DNA from: Stratiolaelaps scimitus
Taxonomy: Eukaryota; Arthropoda; Arachnida; Mesostigmata; Laelapidae
DNA length: 64,000 nt
Direction: 5' to 3'
NCBI GenBank assembly: GCA_019614645.1
Contig: JABWDB010000009.1
Span: 2,188,501 to 2,252,500 of the forward strand
Shown here: piece after piece, positions 39,471 to 50,788 of the stretch
Numbering within the stretch: the first letter of the stretch is position 1
Layout of the letters: the number at the start of each line of letters is the position of its first letter
Program-made: the position numbers and the translations under genes
The notes under the pieces: model-generated
Seen by the model: only the letters and a program-made list of their open reading frames with translations
Databases searched by the model: none
What the model was told of the DNA's origin: nothing

Positions 39471-39553
39471 CGGCGTGGTAGCATGGGACTACGTTGAATG
39501 CTAAGCAACGTCGGGCCCCGATAGTACTGGGAAGGGGATCGATCGCTATCTGA
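39471..39553 (+). pseudogene. 5S rRNA-derived fragment with internal deletion
   Basis: ACGTTGAATG (39491-39500) and CTAAGCAACGTCGGGCCCCG (39501-39520), then ATAGTACTGGGAAGGGGATCG, match consecutive blocks of animal 5S rRNA (positions about 17-27 and about 53-90). The segment between, about 27 bases in a normal 5S gene, is missing. The 3' end after TATCTGAG no longer matches and no closing helix is formed, so this is not a functional 5S gene. It could be a retro-pseudogene or the head of a 5S-derived SINE. Confidence 0.65.
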
Positions 39554-41451
39554 GTCGGAATCTTACATTATTTTCGGTAGCGGGAAATTGTTTAAATAGT
39601 TCAAGAAAATACACACCTTTTTCTGCTCCAATGTGTACCACCAAACACCTTGCTAAAGCCATACTACCTGTAGCGTTGTGGACATAGCACTCAAACCAAA
39701 ATTATTTCGAGGCTTTAGCCTACCGACGCTCGAGAAGGAGGGCACACAGAATTGTGCTGTCTGAGGGTTGCCGATGTCGACTGCGCCCACATCGTTGTTC
39801 ATGCGTCGATCAGGATAAATCCGTCCCATGAATGACGTCTGCTTTTTCGTAACGTTCTCGGAGAAGCTACATAAGACGCCGGCTATTGTTTGGCGTTTGT
39901 TCACGTTCGCATGGAAGGGTTGCCCAGAATCGGATTGGCCAGCGGCAGGGTTGGATCGAGGGGCGTGGAGCGATCTCATGCATTTCAGATGGGCAGTGAG
40001 AAACCTTCTCGGCATCAGGCGTCGAGGATCAACGAATTCCGAGAGAGGCACGCACGCACAGACCCACACAGACCAGGCCGTGGCTGGAGACAGTCAGAGA
40101 GGGCAAGCGATAGCACAATGCCTTAGAGGTTCTCAAGGCTAGCTAGATGGGATACGTGGCAACAAGTAGACGGCCGACAACAGACGACAACGTTGAAAGC
40201 GACCAGTAAGGGAGCCGCAATAGGAGGCGAACACGATTCTTTAGCGGGAACTGTCCTCGTCACCAGATCGGTCGGGGACCCCATCCGCCAGGACGGAGAG
40301 AGCGAGCGAGCTAGAACGGTAGAGAGGATGAGGCGATGTAGGCAGAACGAGAAATGCGCCTTGTATGGCTAAGAATCAAGTGAAGGATCAAGATTCGGGT
40401 TGGCGGTAACGCAACTGCCTCGAGAGAGAGGAGTAAGTCAAGCGTTGAGCCTCGCACATTGGGACGTGGGGTCAAACGGCACACTGCGTAGGGGACTACG
40501 CTAAAGTAGGTCGATAGACGGATATCACGCTTACCGTGCAGAGCAACTTCTCTTTGATGTAGATTGAGGTCGCCACATGTGGGGGTAACCAGAGTCAGCC
40601 TGATTCACTGGATTAGAAAGTAGGATGACACTTGGAAGTGTTCGAAGCTGTGACTGGAGGGCGAACGCGGAGCGAATCATGGCATTGACTGTAGAGGGTC
40701 GCCGATCGGAGGAGCGCAAAGAATAGACCAATTGCGACCTTGTGCGACGTAGTCGACGTTGTATTTGTCGTTCGGAAAGCCCCCAGCAACTGAACCTGAT
40801 CACTACACGGTAAACGCAATATATCTTCTTGCTTCAAGATACCCGAGATCTAATTACTCTTAAAGAATAATTAAAATTAGGAGGATTCGAGCCTCGTAGT
40901 GGCGGGATTCGGACCACGAAGTAGATAGGTATTATACAGTACGATAATACCCACGACCTTCTTCATGGAGAAATTCATTTGAATTTGTTGGTGTCCCGCA
41001 CTTCTGAACTTTGGGAAATGCGGTTTGTAGCCAACGCCATAACTATATCGAACTCGAGCGAGAGTAGTTCCTTTAATCAATATTTTCCTAATACGATGAT
41101 TGTTGTAATTACTATTTCTCGTTAGTTTGTTGTTCAATTATTTCCACATTAACACACCACCTCAACCCAAATATATATCTAAACTTAAAGCGTAAGTTCA
41201 TATCTGCAGTGTTGACCTCAACCTAGTATTGAACTAAATTTTAAAAAATATTCGACCGCGTGACAAATTGTAACTGTTTTACCCCCCACTTTGTACGAGC
41301 ATTACGTGCTGCCGGCAGTGGGCGGCCTATGTATATTTAACAAACAAGTCCATTGCTATCAAAATGGTCACACATCCTAGTCGTAGATATTACAGCAATC
41401 GCACATAACCCGGGTCATGCATACCCTCCGTTCGTCTACCTTTCCGTGCAA
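39554..41451. other. No recognisable gene
   Basis: Short open frames only, apart from the tRNA-like motif at 40.9 kb. Confidence 0.4.
40876..40960 (-). repeat. Possible tRNA-derived repeat with two B-box-like motifs
   Basis: On the minus strand GGTCCGAATCCC (complement of 40903-40914) is followed 20 bases later by GGCTCGAATCC (complement of 40883-40893). Both resemble the tRNA B box. No A box or tRNA fold is clear. It may be a SINE head with a duplicated T-arm or chance similarity. Confidence 0.25.
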
Positions 41452-41583
41452 ATGGCGCCTCCGTGGACTCGCTTTGAAACACTGAGGAATCGCGTGCTCC
41501 TCAGTCTCATGCTAACCAGTCTCAAAGGGGCCGAAGGAGTCACAATGGCAGCCCGGCAGAGTCCGAACGACCGGCGTTATCTC
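41452..41583 (+). CDS. Possible first coding exon of an unknown gene
   Basis: An ATG in fair context (gcaaATGG) opens a 44-codon frame that ends exactly at a consensus donor, CTC/GTAAGT (41584), in phase 0. The peptide has a short hydrophobic stretch, NRVLLSLMLTSL, that could be a signal-peptide core after a positively charged start. I do not recognise it and did not find a partner exon. A chance ORF with a chance donor is a real alternative. Confidence 0.2.
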
Positions 41584-41675
41584 GTAAGTGGCTCGCGATG
41601 CAGCTAAGCGCAATAATTTAGCAGGGGCAGCTACCCCGCCTCTGCGCAGCTCCAAAGCAAAGGAGTGCGAGCGAT

Positions 41676-41676
<1 letters not shown>

Positions 41677-41702
<26 letters not shown>
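41677..41702. repeat. (GA)13 microsatellite with nearby poly-C runs
   Basis: A GA run followed within 80 bases by C9 and C11 runs (about 41728 and 41761). Confidence 0.85.
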
Positions 41703-41707
<5 letters not shown>

Positions 41708-44700
41708 TCGGCCGTCCTGAAGACGACCCCCCCCCGGTGTAAGGCTGATACTCCAAGTCGCCCCCCCCCCCAAGCATCGTCTCGCCGTAGCGCTCAGTGC
41801 GCGGAGTTTCCTTCTAACAAAGCGCGCGGCGATGAGAGAAGGCTGAGGGGAGAGAAGCCGGCGTGCGCAATGAGAATTCGCCGTTTAAGTGAATTTATTG
41901 CGCGAATATCTCAGCCTTACCCCCGCCGGTCGGCCGGCCAGCCAGCAGAGGGAGGGCCTGCTTGGAGTCAAGAGAACGACATGAACCTGCGCTGCACAAA
42001 GAGTAGGACACATACAGACGCACGGCTTAGGCAGCCCTCCAGACCCCGCTACATACGACGAGTATAAGAAAAGTAGGGAGGGAGAGCGAGAGAGAGAGAG
42101 AGAGAAAGAGTTCAGGTGGGGCACCGTGCTGTTGCGCAGTGGTTCTCTCTTGTCATGGTAAGAACGCCGCTCTGCAAGCTTAACATCGTCTCGGCAGGCC
42201 GCTTTGCGCTGAGCTGTACTGAACAGAACATTGTTGAGTGACATCTATAATGCAATGTACAATGCATATCGTCGTGTGATTTTATACCCGATATCATTTT
42301 CATCAAGAGCATCACCTGATGTGGATCACAGCGCGGTGATGGCGGATGTGCGAATAGATGCATGGTGCACAAAATACGAAGGGGGCTTCATTGAGGACTG
42401 ATAAGCATTAGCTGATCCACTCTATCGAATCGAATCGCTACAGGTTGTAAGTACAGGATACAAAGAAGAGTGAATTAGAACACAGACAGTTTGCGGGCGT
42501 CGTGCCTTTCAAGGTGTACGCCTCGATACTATAATATTATATCGAGTAGTAAATCTTTCGATTGTGCTGCCTCTTGTGCTGCCTCAAAATTATTATCCGG
42601 CCATAATTACTATAATTATTATTATTGCTATCGGCCTGTGTCGGCCACTGGCAACGCAAAATGCAACACATAATATAAATACGTCTCGCCGCATTGTTGT
42701 CATTTGCATTTTAGTAACTTCGTTCTTTCTTTCGACCCTTCTCTCAATTTCCCTCTCTTCCTCTCACACACAGACACACATCCATTGGCAACAATCGCTC
42801 TACACGTTCATCATGACCGATGCGCTTTTGTGTCTTCATCGTCCTCATGTCTGAGTCCTCCCCATGGGGGTCGGTCCGTATCGGTCTCCCGTCCAAAACG
42901 GGAATCATCACCCTTGAGCCGTCTCCACCCATGAGCCCCTTCAGCCTCCCCTGCACAAAGGGTCATTCATCATTTTTGCATCGCCTCTTCCGTCTCCTCC
43001 TGCTGTTTCTCCCGGCTGCCACTCGTGAGCCAACACCTTCTTCACGTCTCGGCCGATTCGTTCTCTTCCTTAGGCGCGGCGGCTTCTACAATTTTTTGCG
43101 TCAGGCCCCTCGCCATTGGGGTCTCGCGCGCCATCGTAGCCGCCGTGGAATCGGAGACAACGATGACGATGACTGGCTGCTTACGTTAGTCAGCCAGTCG
43201 TCCAATGGGACCAACACGGGAAACGCTCGTCGTGGTCCCGTTTCGACTTCCAGTGGAGCTCTCTCAGAGGTGGGACTCGGTCGTTCTCCGAACCTGCCCC
43301 GCCCGCCGTCAAGTTGCTCCCTAAAAGCGCCCATCAAGTTGCCAGTGTTCCACCTGCGGACATACACTTCTTCGAAATCGTCCCACCCATCAGGTCCCGT
43401 CATCGACGGCGGTGGCGCTTTGGCGAGCGCGCCGGTTCGCCTCATCGTCGTTCTCGGCTCTTCGTCTTCTCACGGAGGAGGTCTCTGCTCTGGTTCGGAA
43501 CCGCGCGCAGACGAACTGGGCCCCTCGTGCTGGCCGTTTGTCTACCTGGCTGACACCGAGATCTTCATTCTTCCAAGCGTGTTGTCGCCTTGTACTCTGT
43601 ACCAGTACCATGTCGAGTCCCGAGCGCGTATGGCCAATATGTGAAAGTACGATTGGAGACGTGGCATGGCTACGATTCGGGAACTTCTATTGGGTTGGGT
43701 ACTTCGGACCGAACAGGCTCTACCTTCGTTGCTCTTTCATACATTATTCCCCTAGCTTTTCTCCTTGCATGAACATGGGGAGATAATTTTTGAATAATAC
43801 CCCATATGAAGGTTTTCGCGGGCGAAAACCGGTTGCGGTAGTCGATGTCATAAGCGACATGATGTCGGGTCACTGATGTTCGGGGCGTGAAGCACGCACA
43901 CAACCTCGAGACTGAGTGCGCGAGAGAAACTCAGACGGGCCGAGGCGGGGCCGCGTCGGCGCTGGCTCGCCCAAACCGACATCGTGGAGTGGAACGGGCC
44001 TGATGGTGCAAGCAGCAGGACATCGCTGTTTCCCGGCACCGTACTGCGCCGGTGGCCTGCCGCTGCCGAGTTCCTGGAAGAGTGTCGCCCGCTGATAGCG
44101 TTCGCACCTCCTCAACTCGTCCTCGTTTTCGCCCTAGCCCGACCCCCCCCGCACCACAGCCCGTTCTCCACGAATAGATGCATCTCTCCAGCGACGCTTC
44201 CCGCGCTAGTCAGCTGCCCTTCTTGTGGCCGCGTGAACGAACGACATGTGTAAGCGAGTCTACGGCCAGCGCACGGGCGGCCAGACAAGTCATTCGTGTT
44301 CGAACGTCGCCGGTGCTATCGAGAAGCTCGGCGCTCCAGAGGCCCAGTTGGACCCCTGGCAAGAGAATTCTATATATATATATATGTGTGCGTGTGTGTA
44401 TATATATATATATATATACATATATGTATATACTGGGAGCTGTGACAGGCCAGTGGCTGTACTTGGACTATAGTAGCTAACACTGAAAGAAACGACTCCA
44501 GCTCTAGGGAACCAGACAGGCAAGGAAGCGTTGCTGATGGGGGTTCAGAGGGTGGTCGGTGAAAACAGGGAATTTGCGCATAGTCGAAATCTAATGCGCG
44601 GAATGGCGCGAGCCGTACTGAACCGAGCCGTGCGCCGTCTGCTGACTCGAGTGTTTCGTGGAAAGCGAGCCACTAGCGCTCGCGTGCCTGTCTCCCGGCA

Positions 44701-46408
44701 CGTTTGGCCTATGTCAGCGGAGGCCGTAGCACTCCACACACACTCACAATGATGTTCGTCCGGGATTGAAATGTCGTTCTAAACATAGACTGTTTTACGA
44801 TGACGGCCACTAGCTGTGCTCCCCTCTGCCCCCGTTGGCCCGCTCCCCTAGAAGGACAGCGTGTATGAACAGACGATAGCGTAGACAACGCCACCGTTTC
44901 TTTGGATCCCTCTCTGCCTATGAGCCGGCTCACTAGAATCGCATTGCTAAATTGTCGAAAAGTGCCCCCCATCGCGCCCCGTGCACATTACCCTCGTGAT
45001 GTCGACACGATAACGCACTTGCTCGCAGATGGTAGCAGCGCTGGCTTTAAGAATGGATGGGCCAACGTGTGGTACATCTGACACTTCGCTGCCCATTATT
45101 GAGCCTCGGCCACACTGCTTATCATGGGGTGGATTCACAAGTTCTCTCAAGTTTTCTCATAAATAGAACGCTTGTGCCCAACAGCACTGAACGTAAGGAT
45201 TCTGCGGCGAATGAACACGCGTTCGAGCACTGTGAGACATGAGCGAATCTCAGCCGATAGCTTATGTGGGTACTATATATATCGTAGATGGACGAATCAA
45301 CAATTTAGCATACACCTGGACTAACGACACTGGGTCAAGAAACAGTGTCACGCTACACTGTAGTTGATGTACGTGCGATTTCGGTAGGTGAAGATCCAAC
45401 CTAGAGTTTAACTGCGAAGGCTGCGATCTGAGCATGATACGTAGCCAAGTTGGTTCAGTTCGTCAGCTTCAATCAAATGAGACCACGCATTTATCAAGTG
45501 AAATTGCCGATATAAATGCATAGTATACAGGGCAATTTCGTTTGAATCAAGAGGCACAACAAACAAATGAACTCAAACAAAAAGTACTCGTTGGCCAATA
45601 CCAAGTTGATGTAATACTCGCCGTATTGATAAATGTCCGTACACATTTTCACGGTGCCTATACAGACACACACATCATACACCCGTGTTCTCTCAGCAAG
45701 GTTTGCTTTTGCACTTAACAGTGCGTTCGCGAGCTGAATCGCTCATGCAATTGCAAAGTACAGCCAACCCTTGGTCGCACCTCTTTCGCGGACAGAACTT
45801 GTTTTTAACAAGAAATGTCGCCGATACCCACTTCTATAATATGCCACTTGCGCGACGTGTCATCTTGCACATAACGCGATTTGTTAGCCGTTTATCCAAC
45901 CAATCCAATGGACCTCGTATCCGTTTGCTAGCACTGTGCCCTTCACCCTGCAAAGGCAGCATTGTGCCAGGGTGCACAACCAACCACCCCACGTGGTTGG
46001 CGTAGCACTGGCTAGCTGGCGCTACAGGCATCAGTAGCTGGTGCCCTACTCTTGGGGCCATCGAGGTGATTCGTAGCAGGTTGGCTCACACAGGGGCAAT
46101 TTAGGCTTACATAAATCATCTTGTTTACTTTGCCCCTCCGCATCGAACGTCCTGTGGGGAGGGGGCGGGGTCTGCCCTTGATCCAACTTCTATCCCCTCC
46201 TAGCATTCAGGACCAGCCCCTATCGTTTCCATCTAGCTATATCATGCAGCAGAGTTTAGCAGCAGTCATTTGTCCGCTACTCTACAAGACACGAGTTCGC
46301 TGGGGACCATGACCCCAGGAGCACATTCCCGTGCGTATTAGGCGGCCGAAAGGCCACATGCAGGCGAGCATTGTTAGGTCACGCGGCACATGGCAAATTC
46401 GGGACGCA
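41703..46408. other. No recognisable gene; GC-rich island
   Basis: The + strand is open for 274 codons at 42820-43644 in a GC-rich island; the product is Ser/Pro/Gly-rich without a known domain. A 9-bp hairpin (GGTTTTCGC / GCGAAAACC) lies at 43811-43830. Confidence 0.4.
44371..44431. repeat. Compound (TA)n(TG)n(TA)n microsatellite
   Basis: TA run, a GTGTGCGTGTGTG centre, then TA and TACATATATG units. Confidence 0.85.
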
Positions 46409-46470
46409 GGCTCACTAGCTCAGATGGTCAACGTGTGATGGACGGCCGTGGTGACTAGAACTCATAGCCA
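46409..46470 (+). repeat. tRNA-like relic
   Basis: The sequence starts GGCTCACTAGCTCAGATGGT, whose TAGCTCAGATGGTCAACG part is an excellent A box/D-arm. The expected B box 40 bases later is degenerate (GTGACTAGAACTCAT), and the acceptor stem pairs only partly. It is best read as a decayed tRNA gene or the head of a tRNA-derived SINE, not an active tRNA gene. Confidence 0.35.
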
Positions 46471-48996
46471 ACAATTTATATTTTATAGCTCAGGCAGAAG
46501 GAATGAGAAAAAATAGCAGTGCTAGACAGCAGTGCTTTCAGACACTTCTCTCTGCTAGGCATATTGGCTGATAATCGTCAGGATCTGCGATCTCGATAGC
46601 CACCCCCCACAAGTGTGAGCAAGGGGATGTCCACCGGTGGCGTGGTCTGCGTTTTCAGCGGGTTCTCTCGAAAACCGAGGACGACAAGGAAAACGTGATG
46701 GCCGAAAAGAAGCCCGCGTAGTCGGCGCGAGAGGCAGAGAGAGAGAGCGCGCGGTCATGGATAGCCCAAGCGGGAGGGCAACGCCCTCACGCCGTATTGG
46801 GTAGGACGAACGAGCAGGTGTGCGATCGTAAATCGGTTCGACGGGGCATCGTAGGGCGTCTCGAGCGCCCGGCGACGTGGAGGACGAATATCGGGGATGT
46901 GTAATGAGTCGACCCCGTCGCTAAGGGGCGATGAGAGGAACAGGCAAGGCGTAGGAGGCATACGACGAGGGGAACAGCCGGGGCTTTCGGAGTAGTTAAA
47001 CGCAAGCTGGTACCGCCTCTGTTGCTGCTACAACTACTGCCTCGCCTCGACCACCTTATATTGAACTGTTTTAATGACGCCGCTGCCGCCGCCGCCGCAG
47101 TAAGCAGTCGGTCGGTCCTGGACGGGGCAGCCTCATGGAATCAGATCACATCGAGGGAGAGAAAGCAAGGCAGAGACTACAAGAGAGAGAGAGAGAGATA
47201 AAGTGGGCCAGTATAGTGGCGTGCCGGGCAGACGCCGAGTGTGGCTTTCGTTTGGTGCATGCGGTGCTGCTCGGTCCGACCCTCGAATGCCCTCCAATCA
47301 TGATTCCTCGACCATCTTGGGGGCTAGCTAGCGTCTTGACGCTGGTGCGCCGCCCAACTCCAGCACCTCAATCCCTCGTCTTCACTGGCGCCTCACTCGC
47401 CCCTGGGTGTAGTGCCCCTCGCTACTTTCTAACCATCGGCAATACCCCGACGACTGCTCGGGCGTTGTATTTCTGCTGGCGGCGGTAGTAAAGCGGCAGT
47501 GTTGTCGGCGCCTGCCGTTCGTGGCTGGCAGCCGGTCGGCAAACCCCCTAGCTTCTGCTGCGGCTGCTGCTTCCGAAAAAAAGAGCGGCCCCACCTTCTA
47601 TGGCTATAGATGGCACCTGTCTGTCGTCTAGTACTCGCAATACGAGGCTTGTTTGAGTGGGATTCAGGCCGATACGGGGGAGTGGGATTCAATAGGCGGA
47701 GCGTAATAAGGAAAAAACAGCCGTCCCCCAGACAGACATCCCCTCTGGCTCCCATCGGCGTCGAGCTACGTTGAGCTGTGCTGGACCGCATTTACAGCAT
47801 GATATAGCTATATAGTTTTGTGCGTATATATGGCTCGGTGTCGTGATGCACATGAACACACATACACACACGCACACAGAGGCAGAAAGAAGCACATCTT
47901 CGCTGCTACGTACGTATGGGATGTGATATGTGAATTGGTCGAGTGCTGCCGAGAGTATACTACAGAAAAAGAGAGAAACAGAGAGCGAGAGAGAGAGGAG
48001 AGGCAAACAGCTCAGTACGATACGGGTGTGAGGGCCTAAGAGGGGACGGTCTTTGTTTACCAAGATCGGGTGTGGGTGGTAGCTGCGGCCTGTGGCCGAG
48101 ACGAAGCCGGAGGGGCTGGCTAACTGGGGATGATTGTACATGTAGTCGCTGTTGTCCTGACTAGCTATGGGCATATATAGGGAGAAAGGTAGAGAGAGAG
48201 AGAGAAGATTGAGAGACATAGCGAAGCAAAGCCGAGACCACCCCGCATAACAGACCCAGTTCGGTTCCGTACGATGGCGGCATATGTAGTGGCATGGACG
48301 ATGTCCTGTGCTATTGGGTTATCGCAGCATCTAACACTGTTTCCTCAGCGGGCGTTTCTCCGCGGCATTTGCTAGCAGCGGTCGGTTTGGCTGTCCGATG
48401 CCCCGAGGCCGGTGAATGGTGCTCTCGTCAACGCTCGGGACAGTTCACTTGTACGGGCCCTGTGTATGTGTGCGTGTGTGTCTCTGCGTCTGCAGACCCC
48501 TGCCGTTGCCTCAGCGGTCATCGTGGCGAACAGCCAGATAGAGCCATTCACCACTCGCGTGGTGGCTACGCCTCCAGCAAGTCGGAGAGCAGGCGGAGGA
48601 CAATCGACAGCGAGGACGCCACCGGCGGCGGCGACAACAACCACTGCGTCGACAAGGAAACTCTCGTTGGGATAAGACTGGGAGACACCACAAACAGCTC
48701 GCAAGGGGCTTTCAAGAGACGCCACTGAAGGCGCGGCATGCCGCCAAAGCCATGGCACGATGCTACGGCAGGATCGGGCTGGAGGCAGACGTGATCGGCC
48801 TGCGAAGCGTTTGTAGAGCCCTCCGGAGCTCCCTTGGTTTGTCCTAAAAGGAGCCAGCACACCAGCAGCGTATCCCGTTATACTGGTGCTAGTACACGTA
48901 GTCCACGATCCAACCACCTCTCAAACGATAGACGGACGCATGTCGGAGGTTTTCTGTCCCCTGAAACGGCCGCGTCGGAGCCTGCCACGTATCTGC
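46471..48996. other. No recognisable gene; GC-rich patches
   Basis: GC-rich at about 46580-47560 and 48340-48830, with open frames on both strands but no recognisable domains. Confidence 0.4.
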
Positions 48997-49034
48997 GGGG
49001 GGGGGGGGGGCTGGGGGGGCTGGGGGTTGGGGGT
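48997..49034 (+). repeat. G-run cluster, potential G-quadruplex
   Basis: Four G runs of 14, 7, 5 and 5 bases separated by only CT, CT and TT. This fits the quadruplex pattern with very short loops on the + strand. Confidence 0.75.
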
Positions 49035-50119
49035 GCACGCTATTCGTTGGACGCAGCACGACGCAAATGATGCCCCTGGGGTGGCCGGGTTATTTTGCAA
49101 GACAAGTAAAACAAAACATCGCTTAGAGCGAACGGCAGGGATCCAGAAACGCTCACGAAGGCTAGGACATGTCTACCTAGCTGCATATGCCCACAAAATA
49201 GTGCTATGTAACTCCATGTCAAAATATAGAACTGTTCACGAGACTTACCATCAGGGAATAGCCGATCTGCTCGATAAACAGATTCAAACAATTCGGTTGG
49301 ACAGCCTTCCCTCTAATAGTTGGTATATGTAGTAATATTTATTATTTCGGGTGGCCCATAATTCAAGAATCAGATAGGCACACTTTATCAACTATTGTCC
49401 GGAATATTGTACCGATTCGTATTGGTATTTAGCACCATGTAAATGGTATAGCACTCACTGGCAGCTCTGCCGGATAGCTCATTGATGATGCGACGTACAG
49501 AGGTAATTAAAAAAAGAAAAAAATTCATATCGCTCCGATCGAACCGGTGATTCTTGTCCGTTTTTTACGGCCTACTGGTGACGGATTAATTTTCTCGCTT
49601 AAGCAATTCACGTGTCTTCGAAATATTTTGAGGGTGTATTGAATGCCTTGACGTCAATTGTGAGCCCACATTTTATGGTCAAATTTTAACCTTCGGTCAG
49701 ATCTAGGGCCCATATAGCGCTGTTACGCTTTTAATCACGTTCATACAAGGCAATTGTAACTTTTAATTATATATTTAGATTATATATCTATATATATATA
49801 TATAATAATATATATACATACGATATTTAAAATGAGATATCGGACTTAATCGAGAGGTATCTCCAAAATTCTGCAGAAATTCTTCTGCCTAACCCTACCT
49901 CCGTGAATGGACACGCATGATAATAATAATAATAATCCTGATTAATTCGTTAATCAAAAAACGGCATGTACAACATTCATCACACACATGATATGAGCCC
50001 ACAACGGATATGCCTTGACCGCTACAACCCGCGCGTCACCTGTAGCTACGCGCAAACCACGAAAAAGAGCCTAAATAAATAGCTCGGAAGGTTTGTTTCT
50101 ACCGGTTGATCACGGTTCG
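49035..50119. other. AT-rich flank upstream of FUZ
   Basis: No open frame of note. Holds TA-rich DNA at 49768-49818 and a (TAA)n run at 49918-49935. Confidence 0.4.
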
Positions 50120-50466
50120 TGCTTGCAAGCGTCACCAATGCTGCTGCTGCTGCCGCCTCTACAAGCAGCGGCGTTCTGTGTCTTCAAATTGGCCGCTCAG
50201 TCCCGCCGTCCCCTCCTTCGGCCGTTCGGTGTAACACCATCGTGAACGGGTGGTCTTGCTCGCTCGAGCTGACTAGACCGATACCTCGCCACCGCCGCCG
50301 CCGCTAGCGTCCGTCTGCTCCAAGCGTCCGACAGCGTCGCCAGGCTTCCGCTGAAGTGCCGTCGCTCGAAGCGCCGTTGGGGCCTCGTTGTTTACATCAC
50401 TGTGCGCTGGCCCGATTCGGTCCGCTTGGCGCACGCTGGCCGCCGATCGAACGGCATAGAGAGAAC
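50120..50466 (+). promoter_or_regulatory. GC-rich 5' region of FUZ
   Basis: A CpG-rich block directly upstream of FUZ, contrasting with the AT-rich DNA at 49.3-50.1 kb. It contains short CTG/GCC runs (around 50139-50165 and 50290-50305). No TATA box is obvious at a sensible spacing. I infer promoter and 5'UTR from position and composition only; the transcription start is not determinable here. Confidence 0.35.
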
Positions 50467-50556
50467 ATGGCGTTGCGGCAGCAGTGCGAGCAATATTTGA
50501 ATGTGAATTTACCTAAAGTGTTGTTGGCAGCCGGTGTTACCCTGGCTGCCTATTGA
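50467..50556 (+). CDS. 29-codon upstream ORF in presumed FUZ leader
   Basis: A short ORF whose ATG sits in a good context (aacATGG: A at -3, G at +4). It ends at TGA 233 bases before the FUZ ATG, in the same GC-rich to moderately rich 5' region. The peptide begins MALRQQCEQYLN and ends in a hydrophobic stretch, KVLLAAGVTLAAY, that could form a short membrane helix. I do not recognise it. If transcribed on the FUZ mRNA it would be an upstream ORF limiting FUZ translation, or a microprotein in a bicistronic transcript. Alternatively the FUZ transcript starts further downstream, or an unseen splice removes it. Only conservation across relatives would separate these. Confidence 0.3.
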   Translation: MALRQQCEQYLNVNLPKVLLAAGVTLAAY

Positions 50557-50788
50557 ACCTGTGTGTAAATGACGCTTTCCAGACGCTGAAAGGGACCTGC
50601 TAACGGACGTGACCAATGCGGCTATCGCTAGCTGGCGCCCAATCAATACCAAATAGGGCAGTTCGCGCACGAAGCAAACCGCAAACATCTGTGAGGATCA
50701 ACAGCACTCGCCGCAGACGGATTGTGAATTATGACGCTCAGTACCAATCGCTAGCAGTTTTCTTGTGAAGCGTCGCCACCGCACGGGA

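Noticed and set aside
42820..43644. 274-codon open frame on the plus strand
   Set aside because: Ser/Pro/Gly-rich product in a GC-rich island, overlapped by open frames on the opposite strand, with no homology I recognise.
50765..50788. Upstream extension of the FUZ frame
   Set aside because: It starts at GTG, not ATG; the next in-frame ATG at 50789 fits the family N-terminus.
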